Below the pieces are notes generated by a model. That model saw only the letters and a list, made by a program, of their open reading frames with translations. It did not search any database and was not told where the DNA came from. From Emticicia sp. BO119 (GTDB taxonomy: Bacteria; Bacteroidota; Bacteroidia; Cytophagales; Spirosomataceae): a DNA stretch of 64,000 nt. The position numbers and the translations under genes were made by a program. Of the stretch, positions 27,366 through 37,097 are shown piece after piece (within the stretch, counting starts at the first letter, position 1; each line of letters opens with the position of its first letter). The stretch spans positions 124,001-188,000 of the forward strand of contig NZ_JACETV010000008.1 in assembly GCF_013912375.1 (NCBI RefSeq), read 5' to 3'.

Positions 27366-28649
27366 TTAAGCCAAATCCCACTCTTTGCGGTATTCTCTCG
27401 AAAGTAAAGCATTGGCCTCTTTATCATGTCTGAATTTCTCTTTCCGTGCATTCCAGTGTAATTCGCGTCCTAATCTATAAGAGATTAACCCTAAATGCAT
27501 TGGCATGGTCATCATGCGGGCATACTCGAGGTTTGATTCAGGTTGCGTACGGTTTTTCACCGCTGTAACAAAGTTTTGCTGATGCCCTGGTGAACGAGCA
27601 ATGGAAACAGGAATCTCAGGAACATCCTTCATGGCAACACCATTAATGATTAGTTCGCAAGAGCCATAATCGCACATTAATGTCCCTTTATCTCCTTCAA
27701 AATAAGCTCCGATACCTTTTTTATCGGCACCTGGTATATTGGGCGGTTGAGAAGTCCAGTGCAGCTTTAAGCCATCAAACTGGTAATCAATATCAATCCA
27801 TTTAGGGGCATCTCCAATACCTTCAGGAGCCTCCCCTTTAGCTTTGATGGTAGTCAGACCTTTCGGCTCTATTGCCCACCATACCACATCTGCAATATGA
27901 CACCAGAAATCCTGAAAAACACCTCCGGAATAATCCAGAAAATACCTATATGTAAAATGGCAACGCTCAGGGCTATATTGATGATAAGGTGCTGGCCCTA
28001 ACCACATATCCCAGTTAAGAGAAGCAGGAGGGGTCTGATAGTTAGCAGGCCCTAATACAGGAGGGAAGCCCGTTTTCCAAAGCCTCACGGTATGCACTTT
28101 ACCAATAGCCCCTCCTTTAATCAGTTCTACTACTCTATGATAATTATCGCCGGCATGAATCTGTGTTCCTAACTGAAAAATACGGTCATGCTTTTTCATA
28201 GCTTTCAGCATCTGCTGCCCTTCTCTTACATCGTAAGACAAGGGTTTTTCACCATATACGTCTTTCCCTGCCTGAAAGGCCATAATGGCAACCTGAGCAT
28301 GCCAATGGTCAGGGGTGGCACAGGTAATAGCATCTACATCCTTACGGTCAAGAATGTGACGAAAATCTGAATAGAGCTGTGCCTTGGTATCTGGCTGCTT
28401 CTTCTGGAGATTTTTCAGGCTGGAATTCAGATGTTCTGAATCAAGATCACATAAAGCAACTACTTCTACTTCAGGCAAGGAGGCAAACCAGTTCAGGTGG
28501 TTATTACCCATGCCTCCCAAACCAATATGTGCCACCCTAAGGCGGTCGCTGGGAGCTACTTTACGCACCATGCCCGGAAGCATTGTGAGACCTAATGCGG
28601 CAAAACTACTTTGTCGGATAAAATCACGACGATTGAGTGTGCTTTTCAT
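27366..28649 (-). CDS. Tat-exported Gfo/Idh/MocA-family oxidoreductase
   Basis: The 427-residue protein carries a twin-arginine signal (NRRDFIRQSSFAALGLTM, about 6-23), so it is exported folded, presumably with its NAD(P) cofactor. The Rossmann motif AHIGLGGMGNNH lies near 35-46 and the family EKP motif (YGEKPLSYD) near 131-139. The C-terminal substrate domain includes GGVFQDFWCHIADVVWWAIEPKG, with the conserved HIxD. Members with Tat signals are common in Bacteroidota and act on sugars or inositols; the substrate here is unknown. No sugar-utilisation genes lie beside it. Confidence 0.88.
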   Translation of the reverse strand: MKSTLNRRDFIRQSSFAALGLTMLPGMVRKVAPSDRLRVAHIGLGGMGNNHLNWFASLPEVEVVALCDLDSEHLNSSLKNLQKKQPDTKAQLYSDFRHILDRKDVDAITCATPDHWHAQVAIMAFQAGKDVYGEKPLSYDVREGQQMLKAMKKHDRIFQLGTQIHAGDNYHRVVELIKGGAIGKVHTVRLWKTGFPPVLGPANYQTPPASLNWDMWLGPAPYHQYSPERCHFTYRYFLDYSGGVFQDFWCHIADVVWWAIEPKGLTTIKAKGEAPEGIGDAPKWIDIDYQFDGLKLHWTSQPPNIPGADKKGIGAYFEGDKGTLMCDYGSCELIINGVAMKDVPEIPVSIARSPGHQQNFVTAVKNRTQPESNLEYARMMTMPMHLGLISYRLGRELHWNARKEKFRHDKEANALLSREYRKEWDLA

Positions 28650-28945
28650 TGTAAAATATAAATAGTGTAGGAGTGAATATTTAGATAAAAGAATACGGAT
28701 ACAATTTAAAAAAAATACTTGGAATCATGTATGATTACGAAAAATGTGCCTGCAAAATCAAGAACTAATCTGATAATCTGTCAGATATTCTTCAAAATAA
28801 ATGTATAAATAATCTTATTTTTTAGTATTCGGATCAATTATTAAGCAATTGTTACCCTTTAATAAGAATCTGCCCATTCAATAAAAAAAGCTATTAAAAT
28901 GATAGTTTTTTATATATTTTTATATTGAAATACAGTTACTCAAGA

Positions 28946-31900
28946 ATGCCAAAATTTTACCCTTTACTTTTATTGCTCGCTCTTTGTCAGTCAGTAAATG
29001 CTCAAACCTTGTCCGTTTCTTTTAATGGGCAAAATCTTTGTCGAGGAAAAGTTGAAAAAATTAATTTCAGTACTTCAGGAGATTTCAATGCCGATAATTA
29101 CTTCAAAATTCAACTTTCAGATGCTTCAGGAGACTTTACCAATCCTGTTGAATTAACAAAGTTTTATACTGCTTCCCTTCAAAAAGTTGCCTTTGTAATT
29201 CCTGCCACTTTAGCAACGGGCACGCATTATCGTATCAGGGCGGTAAGTACAAGCCCGGTTGTTACAGCTTTACCGACTGATACCCTATCTGTGCTTAGTA
29301 CTTGTAGTACGCCTGTCTTAGTTCCAAAAGTAAGTTTACAAGAGTTGGAATCTAATGTAATCTGTGCTAATACAACAATTACGCTTAACTGGACAGTTAC
29401 CGGAGATATATTAGGTGCCAATCATTTTTTTACTGTGCAACTATCCGATAGTAGCGGTTCCTTTACCTCTCCCTATAATATTGTGGTGGCAGAGGCTAAT
29501 AGTACTACAGCCAGTTTTAGTGTTCCTGGCGGTTTTATAGAAGGCACCAGATATAGGCTTAGAGTTATTGTTACGAGTCCAAGTATTATCAGTGATACCA
29601 ACAATGCTGAATTAAGTATATCTTCAAAACCTCTCCCCTCAATTAATCTCATTCCTGCAAAACCTTGTCTTGGAGATACCATCAGGCTTATTGCCAATAA
29701 TGGAGAGTCAGAAGGTAGTACTTACTCCTGGACCGGTCCTGTTACAGCTTCAACAGACACTTTACTGATTACATCCGGTAGCCTTTCTCATGATGGCACT
29801 TATGAAGTGACCGTTACAAGAAATGGTTGTTCGGCCTCCACATCCAAAAGTCTGATGCTTACTAATTGCAAACCTGCGTGGTCATGGGCATTGACTGATA
29901 ATTTCTGGACTAATACTTTTAATTATCCATCTACCATAGTTGATACTGAAATAGACAGCGAAAACAATTTGTTTATTGCTGGCTTCTTTTCTCAAGCCAT
30001 GAATCTGGGGAATACACTTATTACCACGATTAACGGAAATAATGTTTTCTGCAATGATTCTGAAACAGCTGATAAACGAACAGGATTTATAGCTAAAATA
30101 AGTGCCAATGGACAATTAGCCTGGTATAGAAAATGGAATACACAAAGTGATATAAGTGATTATCAATATTGCGACTTAGCCTTGGATAACGGACAGGTTT
30201 TTTTAGTATCTGAATTCAGGGCAGCTGCCAATTGCCCCACTAACCCCAGAAATGAAGCCTCTCTAATAATTGCCGATGAAGAAGATTTTGCATTAGGGAC
30301 TATCATTGGTTATTGCAGATACTCTGTTCCGAACACATTCCCGGCACAATATGAGTATCGCTATAAAGGCCGTTTTGCATGGGTAGCCAAATTTGACATA
30401 AATGGCAATTTAGATGTATTAAGTAATCTTTCTGAAGTAAAAACCTGTGGAATTTCAACAGCTAATTTCGATTTCAGACCAAACTATGGTTTGGGAGAAA
30501 AAGGATATTATTCACTTAAAGCCCGTAATAATAAGCTCTGGTTGCTCTATACCTGGAATCAGGGATTACCCGGCACAATGCGCTTTATAAACGGTAATGA
30601 GACCACCAATGAGGAGGCTGGATTACTTGTAATGGAGCTTAGCCAGACCAGCCTGAATATTCTTAATTATCAGAAAGCGAATGTTTATTCGCCGTCAGGT
30701 TCATTGGGGATGTCAAATCTTGAAATTGATACACAGAACAATATCATTGTAACTGGTTCAACGGCTACAATCGGCGTAGGTACTGCCGAGGCTGTTTCAT
30801 TTGGTGCTTATCCACTTGTATTTGGTGATACTGATTATTTTGTAGCTAAGTTTAATACAACCGCAAACAATTGGGTATGGGCAAAGCAATCGCAACTGAT
30901 ATTATTAGATAACAATGCCGATGCCGCTCCTTCTGTTAAAACAGATTCGCAGAATAACATCTATTTAGGGTTCTCTCTGCGAACTTCTTACGGTGGGAAT
31001 TTTGCCAATATTACCCTCCCTAACACACCACAGGATTATGATTCAAACAATACATCGGCCTTATTAAAGCTCAATGCAAATGGAGATGGACAATGGGTAA
31101 AACTGAATAATCATACACTGAGGAATGGCCGGAATATAATGGGTATAGATGATGAAGACAATATCTATTTTACAAGTTATCTTAACAACTCAGCTACCGC
31201 TAATCGTTTTTTAATTAATGAACATCGCCTTCCACAAAAAGATCTGGCAACCTTTAGCAGTGTCTCGGGTAATCCGTTTGTTGCTATTTATAAACCAACA
31301 GGAGATTTATTGGGCTCAGTTAATAATATCAGAGTATATGACGGACTTTACGTAAATGGACTGGCAGTAGATCATAACAAGAGTATCATTTTAGGTGGAG
31401 TTAATCTTGGTAAAGCAAGTTTCGGAGAGTTGGGCATTAGCACTAATTTCGGTGATGCTTCTAACGCTGCTGATAACCGCCATAGGGGTTTTATTACTAA
31501 AATTGAGAACCCAAAAAGTATTGTATTAGATAATACCAATACATTTTTATGCACAGGGATTGAAAACCAGATAAGGTTTAGTACTACAGGCAGCTTCGCA
31601 AATACCTCGTTCAAAGCTGAACTGATTGATGTAAATACTAATAAGGTCATAACGGTGGCAACAGGTAATACAAGTCCGCTTTCGTTTATGATTACTGATA
31701 GTCTTGTGGGTAAGCATTACTATGCAAGGGTGGTAACAGCCGATAATGCTGTTGTAGGCACAGTGCGAATGGATAAAATTCTTGAAATTAATACGACACT
31801 CCTGCCTGTAATATCAAGTACGCTATTAGGAACAGCTCCGGTGCAGGGTATTTGTTATACACAATTACCAAGTTATCGTATTCAAACTAATATTACGGAT

Positions 31901-34003
31901 GCGCATATTACTTTAAAGAGAAATGGAGAAACTGTATATGAAGGTGCAAATCAGGACTTCGCACCAATGGAAGGCCAAACAGGTGTATATAAGGTATTTG
32001 TTGAGCATCAGGGCTGTACGGGCGAAAGTGCTGATTTAGATTTCAGAGTGTCTCGTCCGGCAAGTGCTACACTTTTAGGTACACAAACGGTTAGTGATTT
32101 TGACTCTCCTATATATCTTTCTCTCTTGTTAGAAGGTGGTGGTGAGTATGAGGTAAACATTGCTGGTATCTCATCAACATTAAAATTGAACAACCCTCAT
32201 GAAACAATAACAGTTACGCCATCTCAGAATACTACCTATTCTTTAACTTCTGTGTCTAATTATTGCGGACCCGGGAGTGTTACTGGGGTAGCAAATATTT
32301 TACTCTGCCAGAATTCTTTATCGCTTACAAATCCAAAAGATAACTATACCACAGGCATAATTATTAAAGAAACTGACGGTACCCACGGTGAAATTGTAGC
32401 GAATAATAAAATCAGCGACAGTGCCAAAGTAACTTACAGTGCCGGAAGAAGCGTTATATTGAATCCGGGCTTTTATGTTTCTAATTCAGGTAATTTCATT
32501 GCTGAAATTAAAGGTTGTAATAATGTAGTAGCCAATCATCAGGATCGTGACTTTAAGTTAGGATATCAGAAACTACATATCAATCGCCCTACGGCGGACA
32601 AGACCATTGCTGAAATGACAGAGTTTGCACAAAGAGGCGCACGGCTCTTTGAAGTAACTCTCAGGCTTGATGATGTTTTTAAGACCCGTTCACAGTTTGA
32701 CGAGACTAACCCCGAAATTTTAAATGAATACTGGTCTTTGTATGACAAAATCATTAAACATGCTAATAATATCTATGACTTTGTGGTGTTCAGGGTTAGT
32801 GTAGATTATGATGACACCCGGTATTACTTTCAGGACAGAAATGAGTTTGACCCATCGCAATTGCCCTATGATAACTTTGAGAATGCCTTGTTCAACTTAT
32901 TTGGAGAGATTGTGCAAGACCAGTTTAATAATCCGGCACGGGTGGGTTATGGTTCGGGACATGGTTCATTTTCTTCTCTGACAGCCATAGCCAAAATGAA
33001 AGGTTTTGTACAAAAGATAATGGACAGGTATTATCCGATTTTAGGACAAAAACTTTACTGGGTTTCAGTAGTTAGTTCAGCACAATTTGAGACCGGATTT
33101 AACTTTGAAAATGGTTGGGATGGCGAAAACTTTATTAGCCCTCACCCTTGCGAATATGATTATTCTACCGATAATGTAAATGCTTTCAGATATTGGCTGG
33201 TAAATGAACGGTATAATGGTCTGGCAGAGGTAAATTCAGCTTATAATACTAATTATAGTGATATGAACCTTATTGAACCTCCTAAAGTGGGAGTTAATAA
33301 TATACAGTATATGAATGCAGGAAATATAGCGGCCATGTACAATACGGTTGTATTTGAAGACTGGTATCGATTCAATTATAAACAAATGAAAAACTTTTTA
33401 TTAATGTGCAAAAGTATTGTTAAGGCAAAAAGCAATGATATTAAGTTTTGTTTTGAATCAGGATCGGTTGCTGACCAATTAGGGGCTGCCCGTAAAACCC
33501 TTGATGTACCTGATATTAATACTTATGCAGATGTATTAAAAACCAATACAGCAACTATGAGTTTTGGAGGGTTGCATATGTGGGATGGTGATATTGTAAG
33601 GTCTAATTTTAGTGGTGAAATAGAGACAGAAATTAATGAAATGGATGTTGTTCATATGGGAGGTATTACAGACCCAGCCATGGTAAAACAAAAAATGCTT
33701 GAATATTCAAAAGCTGCTTATCTGAACAATACCCGGGCTATTATTTTTGTTGCGGATAAAGACACTCCTTATTATAGTAATTCGCTTGATGCTTTAGGAG
33801 AACTGAAAACATGGATTGATACCCATACCGAACAATTCAGCCAGGGCGAAACAATCTATATCAATTTATCAGATTTAATCCGAAACTTTCCGCAGGCCAT
33901 TGCACCATTCAGTATTCTTTCTTCTTCACTGCCAACGAATGGCTATGAGAACCGCCCCAAAATTATTATCAATAATAATGCCCCTACCCCATCAGGAAAT
34001 TAA
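28946..34003 (+). CDS. Large exported multidomain protein: Ig-like repeats, SBBP beta-propeller, C-terminal glycosidase-like TIM barrel
   Basis: The 1685-residue protein starts with a signal peptide (MPKFYPLLLLLALCQSVNAQ). I took the ATG at 28946; a TTG seven codons earlier is possible. From N to C (numbered from that TTG): three Ig-like or PKD-like domains (about 28-128, 131-237, 238-318); a region of repeated VDTEIDSENNLFIAGFF, EIDTQNNIIVTG and KTDSQNNIYLG segments typical of SBBP seven-bladed propellers (about 319-860); further beta domains (860-1195); and a C-terminal region (about 1200-1690) with MTEFAQRGARLFEVTL, AFRYWLVNERYNGLAEVN and NFLLMCKSIVKAKSNDIKF, resembling GH42-type glycosidase barrels. 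No T9SS C-terminal sorting domain is evident. Substrate is unknown, and the barrel call is inference. Confidence 0.55.
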   Translation: MPKFYPLLLLLALCQSVNAQTLSVSFNGQNLCRGKVEKINFSTSGDFNADNYFKIQLSDASGDFTNPVELTKFYTASLQKVAFVIPATLATGTHYRIRAVSTSPVVTALPTDTLSVLSTCSTPVLVPKVSLQELESNVICANTTITLNWTVTGDILGANHFFTVQLSDSSGSFTSPYNIVVAEANSTTASFSVPGGFIEGTRYRLRVIVTSPSIISDTNNAELSISSKPLPSINLIPAKPCLGDTIRLIANNGESEGSTYSWTGPVTASTDTLLITSGSLSHDGTYEVTVTRNGCSASTSKSLMLTNCKPAWSWALTDNFWTNTFNYPSTIVDTEIDSENNLFIAGFFSQAMNLGNTLITTINGNNVFCNDSETADKRTGFIAKISANGQLAWYRKWNTQSDISDYQYCDLALDNGQVFLVSEFRAAANCPTNPRNEASLIIADEEDFALGTIIGYCRYSVPNTFPAQYEYRYKGRFAWVAKFDINGNLDVLSNLSEVKTCGISTANFDFRPNYGLGEKGYYSLKARNNKLWLLYTWNQGLPGTMRFINGNETTNEEAGLLVMELSQTSLNILNYQKANVYSPSGSLGMSNLEIDTQNNIIVTGSTATIGVGTAEAVSFGAYPLVFGDTDYFVAKFNTTANNWVWAKQSQLILLDNNADAAPSVKTDSQNNIYLGFSLRTSYGGNFANITLPNTPQDYDSNNTSALLKLNANGDGQWVKLNNHTLRNGRNIMGIDDEDNIYFTSYLNNSATANRFLINEHRLPQKDLATFSSVSGNPFVAIYKPTGDLLGSVNNIRVYDGLYVNGLAVDHNKSIILGGVNLGKASFGELGISTNFGDASNAADNRHRGFITKIENPKSIVLDNTNTFLCTGIENQIRFSTTGSFANTSFKAELIDVNTNKVITVATGNTSPLSFMITDSLVGKHYYARVVTADNAVVGTVRMDKILEINTTLLPVISSTLLGTAPVQGICYTQLPSYRIQTNITDAHITLKRNGETVYEGANQDFAPMEGQTGVYKVFVEHQGCTGESADLDFRVSRPASATLLGTQTVSDFDSPIYLSLLLEGGGEYEVNIAGISSTLKLNNPHETITVTPSQNTTYSLTSVSNYCGPGSVTGVANILLCQNSLSLTNPKDNYTTGIIIKETDGTHGEIVANNKISDSAKVTYSAGRSVILNPGFYVSNSGNFIAEIKGCNNVVANHQDRDFKLGYQKLHINRPTADKTIAEMTEFAQRGARLFEVTLRLDDVFKTRSQFDETNPEILNEYWSLYDKIIKHANNIYDFVVFRVSVDYDDTRYYFQDRNEFDPSQLPYDNFENALFNLFGEIVQDQFNNPARVGYGSGHGSFSSLTAIAKMKGFVQKIMDRYYPILGQKLYWVSVVSSAQFETGFNFENGWDGENFISPHPCEYDYSTDNVNAFRYWLVNERYNGLAEVNSAYNTNYSDMNLIEPPKVGVNNIQYMNAGNIAAMYNTVVFEDWYRFNYKQMKNFLLMCKSIVKAKSNDIKFCFESGSVADQLGAARKTLDVPDINTYADVLKTNTATMSFGGLHMWDGDIVRSNFSGEIETEINEMDVVHMGGITDPAMVKQKMLEYSKAAYLNNTRAIIFVADKDTPYYSNSLDALGELKTWIDTHTEQFSQGETIYINLSDLIRNFPQAIAPFSILSSSLPTNGYENRPKIIINNNAPTPSGN

Positions 34004-34115
34004 AATCATATACCCTGAATTTGATGCAACAATTTTCAGTAAAATACTGTTAGGTTTTTATAGTCAGTTCAGAACGGCTTCTGAACCGACTCAAACCAAC
34101 GGAATATAATTTTTT

Positions 34116-35897
34116 GTGAAACATTTAGCCTATCTCAACAAGTTTCTGTTTAAATACAAATGGTATCTGATATTGGGTACGATTTTCACTATTATTTCTA
34201 ATCTTTTTGGTGTTATTCCGGCGCAGGTTGTTCGTCATGCACTCGATCTGGTGAAGGAAACCATTGATGTGTATTTCCTTTTTGCCAATACTGAGATACA
34301 AAAAAGCATGTATGATGTCTTTACGACAAGTATCAGTATTTATGGGTTGTTGATTTTATTAATGGCAATTCTGAAAGGCATCTTCCTTTTTGCTGTCCGC
34401 CAGACATTGATTGTGATGTCACGACATATTGAGTATGACCTTAAAAACGAAATCTATGCCCATTACCAGACACTTCCTTTAAGTTTTTACAGAAAGAATA
34501 ATACAGGTGATCTTATGGCTCGCATTTCGGAAGATGTAAGCAAAGTCAGAATGTATATTGGCCCTTCTATTATGTATCTGATGAACATGGCAGTTCTGGT
34601 AATCTTGGTGTTGAGTTATATGTTTTCAGTAAATACGCGCCTTACATGGTGGGTTTTACTACCTATGCCTTTGCTATCAGCCAGCATCTTTTTTGTAAGT
34701 ACGTCTGTCAACAAACGGTCAGAAGAAATTCAACGAAGTCTCTCAAAGTTGTCTACTTTTGTTCAGGAAGCTTTTTCGGGTATCAGAGTTCTGAAAGCAT
34801 TTGCGCGTGAAGATGATTCTGTAAAACGTTTCAGAAAAGAAAGCAATGTATATAAAGCGAAATCATTGTCTCTTACCCGTTTTGATGCGCTCTTTACTCC
34901 GACCATCGCCTTATTAATTGGATTGAGTACAGTCTTATGCGTTTATATAGGTGGACAGGAGATTATTGCAGGCAGACTGACCCCTGGTAATATTACTGAG
35001 TTTATCATGTATGTATTTATGCTTACATGGCCTCTGACCGCTTTGGGCTGGACATCCAGCCAGATTCAGAGAGCGGCGGCTTCACAGCAACGGATCAATG
35101 AGTTTTTACTTACTAAAACGGATATTGTCTCTGAAAAAAATCTGACTAAAGAGATTGAAGGGAGTATCACTTTCAGGAATGTGAATTTTACATACCCTGA
35201 TTCGGGTATTCAGGCCTTAAAAGATTTTAACCTGGATATTAAAGCTGGCGAATCTGTGGCAATATTGGGTACGACAGGCTCAGGTAAAAGTACCATTGCC
35301 AACCTGATTGTGAGAATGTATGATGCAACCGAAGGCGAAATCATGATTGATGGCATTTCAATTAAAGATTATAATATTCAATATGTAAGAAGCCAGATGG
35401 GTTATGTGCCACAAGAGGTATTCTTATTCTCAGATACGATCCTGAATAATGCTAAATTCGGCTCGCCGGACATTACCGACGAGCGTATAAGAAAAGCGGT
35501 TAAAGATGCTGATTTGTATAAAAACATAATGGATTTCCCTGATAAGTTTGATACAAAGTTAGGCGAGCGAGGTATTACCCTTTCTGGTGGACAAAAACAA
35601 CGTTTATCTATTGCCCGTGCCATTGCCCGAGAGCCCAAAATCTTAGTTTTAGACGACTGTCTTTCAGCCGTTGATACAAATACCGAAAATATCATTCTGA
35701 ATAATCTGGAAAGAATTATGCAGAACCGAACCTCGATTATTATCTCTCACCGCGTTTCCTCTGCGAAATTAGCAGATAAAATCCTGATGTTGGATGAGGG
35801 TGTAGTAATTGAACAAGGCACCCATGAAGAGCTCTTGAAAAAAGACGGTGCTTATAAAGAATTGTATGAAAAACAATTGCAGGGGGAAGAGGTATAA
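34116..35897 (+). CDS. ABC exporter (MdlB/MsbA-type), transmembrane plus ATPase half-transporter
   Basis: The 593-residue protein starts at a GTG and reads MKHLAYLNKFLFKYKWYLIL. It has six transmembrane helices in the first 320 residues, including the coupling-helix region YAHYQTLPLSFYRKNNTGDL. The ATPase domain has Walker A GTTGSGKST (383-391), signature LSGGQKQRLS (489-498) and Walker B ILVLDD (509-514). Substrate could be lipid or peptide; the sequence does not decide it. A family homodimer is the likely active form. It lies 112 bases after the large exported protein on the same strand and is followed by a 289-base gap. Confidence 0.85.
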   Translation: MKHLAYLNKFLFKYKWYLILGTIFTIISNLFGVIPAQVVRHALDLVKETIDVYFLFANTEIQKSMYDVFTTSISIYGLLILLMAILKGIFLFAVRQTLIVMSRHIEYDLKNEIYAHYQTLPLSFYRKNNTGDLMARISEDVSKVRMYIGPSIMYLMNMAVLVILVLSYMFSVNTRLTWWVLLPMPLLSASIFFVSTSVNKRSEEIQRSLSKLSTFVQEAFSGIRVLKAFAREDDSVKRFRKESNVYKAKSLSLTRFDALFTPTIALLIGLSTVLCVYIGGQEIIAGRLTPGNITEFIMYVFMLTWPLTALGWTSSQIQRAAASQQRINEFLLTKTDIVSEKNLTKEIEGSITFRNVNFTYPDSGIQALKDFNLDIKAGESVAILGTTGSGKSTIANLIVRMYDATEGEIMIDGISIKDYNIQYVRSQMGYVPQEVFLFSDTILNNAKFGSPDITDERIRKAVKDADLYKNIMDFPDKFDTKLGERGITLSGGQKQRLSIARAIAREPKILVLDDCLSAVDTNTENIILNNLERIMQNRTSIIISHRVSSAKLADKILMLDEGVVIEQGTHEELLKKDGAYKELYEKQLQGEEV

Positions 35898-36129
35898 TAA
35901 AAATCCTTTTCTATAATGAGACAAGTTCTTGATACAAATGTATATAAATGTTTTAGAGTATAAATGAGTGTTCTTAATTAATCAGTCATTCATACAATAA
36001 AACATACTCCACAATAAAATACCCAACCTAATCGGACTTATACGCTCAAATACAAATATCGCTCACTCAGCGACCTATTTTGACTATTTGTAATGTTAAA
36101 AAATATTTATTGAATATAAACATATATTT

Positions 36130-36160
36130 ATTGTTTATCAATAAAATTTTATTACCTTTG
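36130..36160 (+). promoter_or_regulatory. Promoter of the DUF2975-HTH operon
   Basis: ATTG (36130-36133, one mismatch to TTTG), 19 bases, TACCTTTG (36153-36160) matches the Bacteroidetes consensus. The ATG lies 27 bases downstream. Confidence 0.5.
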
Positions 36161-36186
36161 GCATATCAAATTTAATTTTAACAATT

Positions 36187-36723
36187 ATGTCAAAAACAAA
36201 CAACTTCGTATTCTGGGGCTTATATATTGTGGCCTGGATCATTTTTATCGGCCTGTCTATTGAGGCAGGGGGCTTAATAGTAAATTTCTTTTTCAGTCTG
36301 TATAAGCCTGAATTTATCCCGAATCTTTATCAAAAGTTGGATTTAACTGCAATGTATAGAGACAGTAGATTAGCTTTTTTCGGCATCTATGGCTTTGTTC
36401 TAACCATTTCAATTTTAAAAGCGCACCTATTTTACATAGTTATCAGACTTATGCATACAATGGATTTATCAAAACCATTTAACACTTTTGTTGCGAGACA
36501 AATTTCACAAGTTAGTTATTATACCCTTTCAATTGGCCTGTTAAGTCACATTGCCAGAGAGTTAACTAAAAATTTAATGCATCACGGTTTTGTTACCGAC
36601 AGCTTAAACCAATTCTGGGGAGACAGTCAAGCCTTTATTTTAATGGGAGCTGTAATTTATATTATTGCTACAATTTTCAAAAAAGGAGTAGACATTCAAA
36701 ACGAAAATGATTTAACTGTATAA
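36187..36723 (+). CDS. DUF2975 family membrane protein
   Basis: The 178-residue protein has four predicted transmembrane helices (about 9-37, 61-84, 105-125, 143-164). The family features include a FYIVIRLMHTMDLSKPFN loop and F..RQISQVSYYTLSIGLL. DUF2975 proteins are almost always followed by a small XRE-type HTH protein, as here, where the gap is three bases. Function is unknown; the pair may be a membrane sensor and its regulator, by inference from conserved linkage. Confidence 0.85.
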   Translation: MSKTNNFVFWGLYIVAWIIFIGLSIEAGGLIVNFFFSLYKPEFIPNLYQKLDLTAMYRDSRLAFFGIYGFVLTISILKAHLFYIVIRLMHTMDLSKPFNTFVARQISQVSYYTLSIGLLSHIARELTKNLMHHGFVTDSLNQFWGDSQAFILMGAVIYIIATIFKKGVDIQNENDLTV

Positions 36724-36726
36724 AGT

Positions 36727-36954
36727 ATGGCAATCATTGTAAATTTAGACGTAATGATGGCAAAGAGGAAGATGTCACTGAATGAGCTTTCTGAAAAAAT
36801 TGGGCTGACTTTATCGAACCTTTCTATTTTAAAGACAGGAAAAGCGAAGGCAATTAGATTTAGCACATTAGAGACAATTTGTAATGTATTAGATTGCCAG
36901 CCGGGTGACATTTTAGAATATGTTAATGACAAACAAAAAACAACGACCCACTAA
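36727..36954 (+). CDS. Small XRE-family HTH transcriptional regulator (YozG-like)
   Basis: The 75-residue protein is a single HTH domain starting MAIIVNLDVMMAKRKMSLNE. Its central segment IGLTLSNLSILKTGKAKAIR, followed by FSTLETICNVLDCQPGDILEY, is characteristic of the regulators encoded with DUF2975 proteins. The start is three bases after the DUF2975 stop. The last residues (DKQKTTTH) are encoded by the 5' arm of a hairpin that extends past the stop. DNA target is unknown. Confidence 0.88.
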   Translation: MAIIVNLDVMMAKRKMSLNELSEKIGLTLSNLSILKTGKAKAIRFSTLETICNVLDCQPGDILEYVNDKQKTTTH

Positions 36955-36982
36955 CAATTGCTCCAAGTGGGGCTGGTCGTTG
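36941..36982 (+). terminator. Hairpin at the 3' end of the HTH gene
   Basis: CAACGACC (36941-36948) pairs with GGTCGTTG (36975-36982), with an inner CACT/AGTG pairing. It overlaps the stop codon of the HTH gene. No T-run follows, so termination is not certain. Confidence 0.4.
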
Positions 36983-37097
36983 AAACTTCGGATGGTTGTA
37001 TCGCTATAATTTGGTTCAGGCTGGACTGAATACGATCTTAGTCGTTTCGTTGCAATTTTCCACTATTAGTGTTAAATCTTAACTAAACCCCAGTTCT

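Noticed and set aside
33900-34109. An open frame overlapping the end of the large exported protein that could be its frameshifted C-terminus
   Set aside because: The translation past 34003 (EIKIIYPEFDATIFSKILLG and onward) does not look like a type IX sorting domain or any continuation, and the main frame ends cleanly in a polar tail.
36955-37097. A tRNA or small RNA gene in the gap between the HTH gene and folE
   Set aside because: No cloverleaf or TψC-type segment was found; only the 3' hairpin of the HTH gene.
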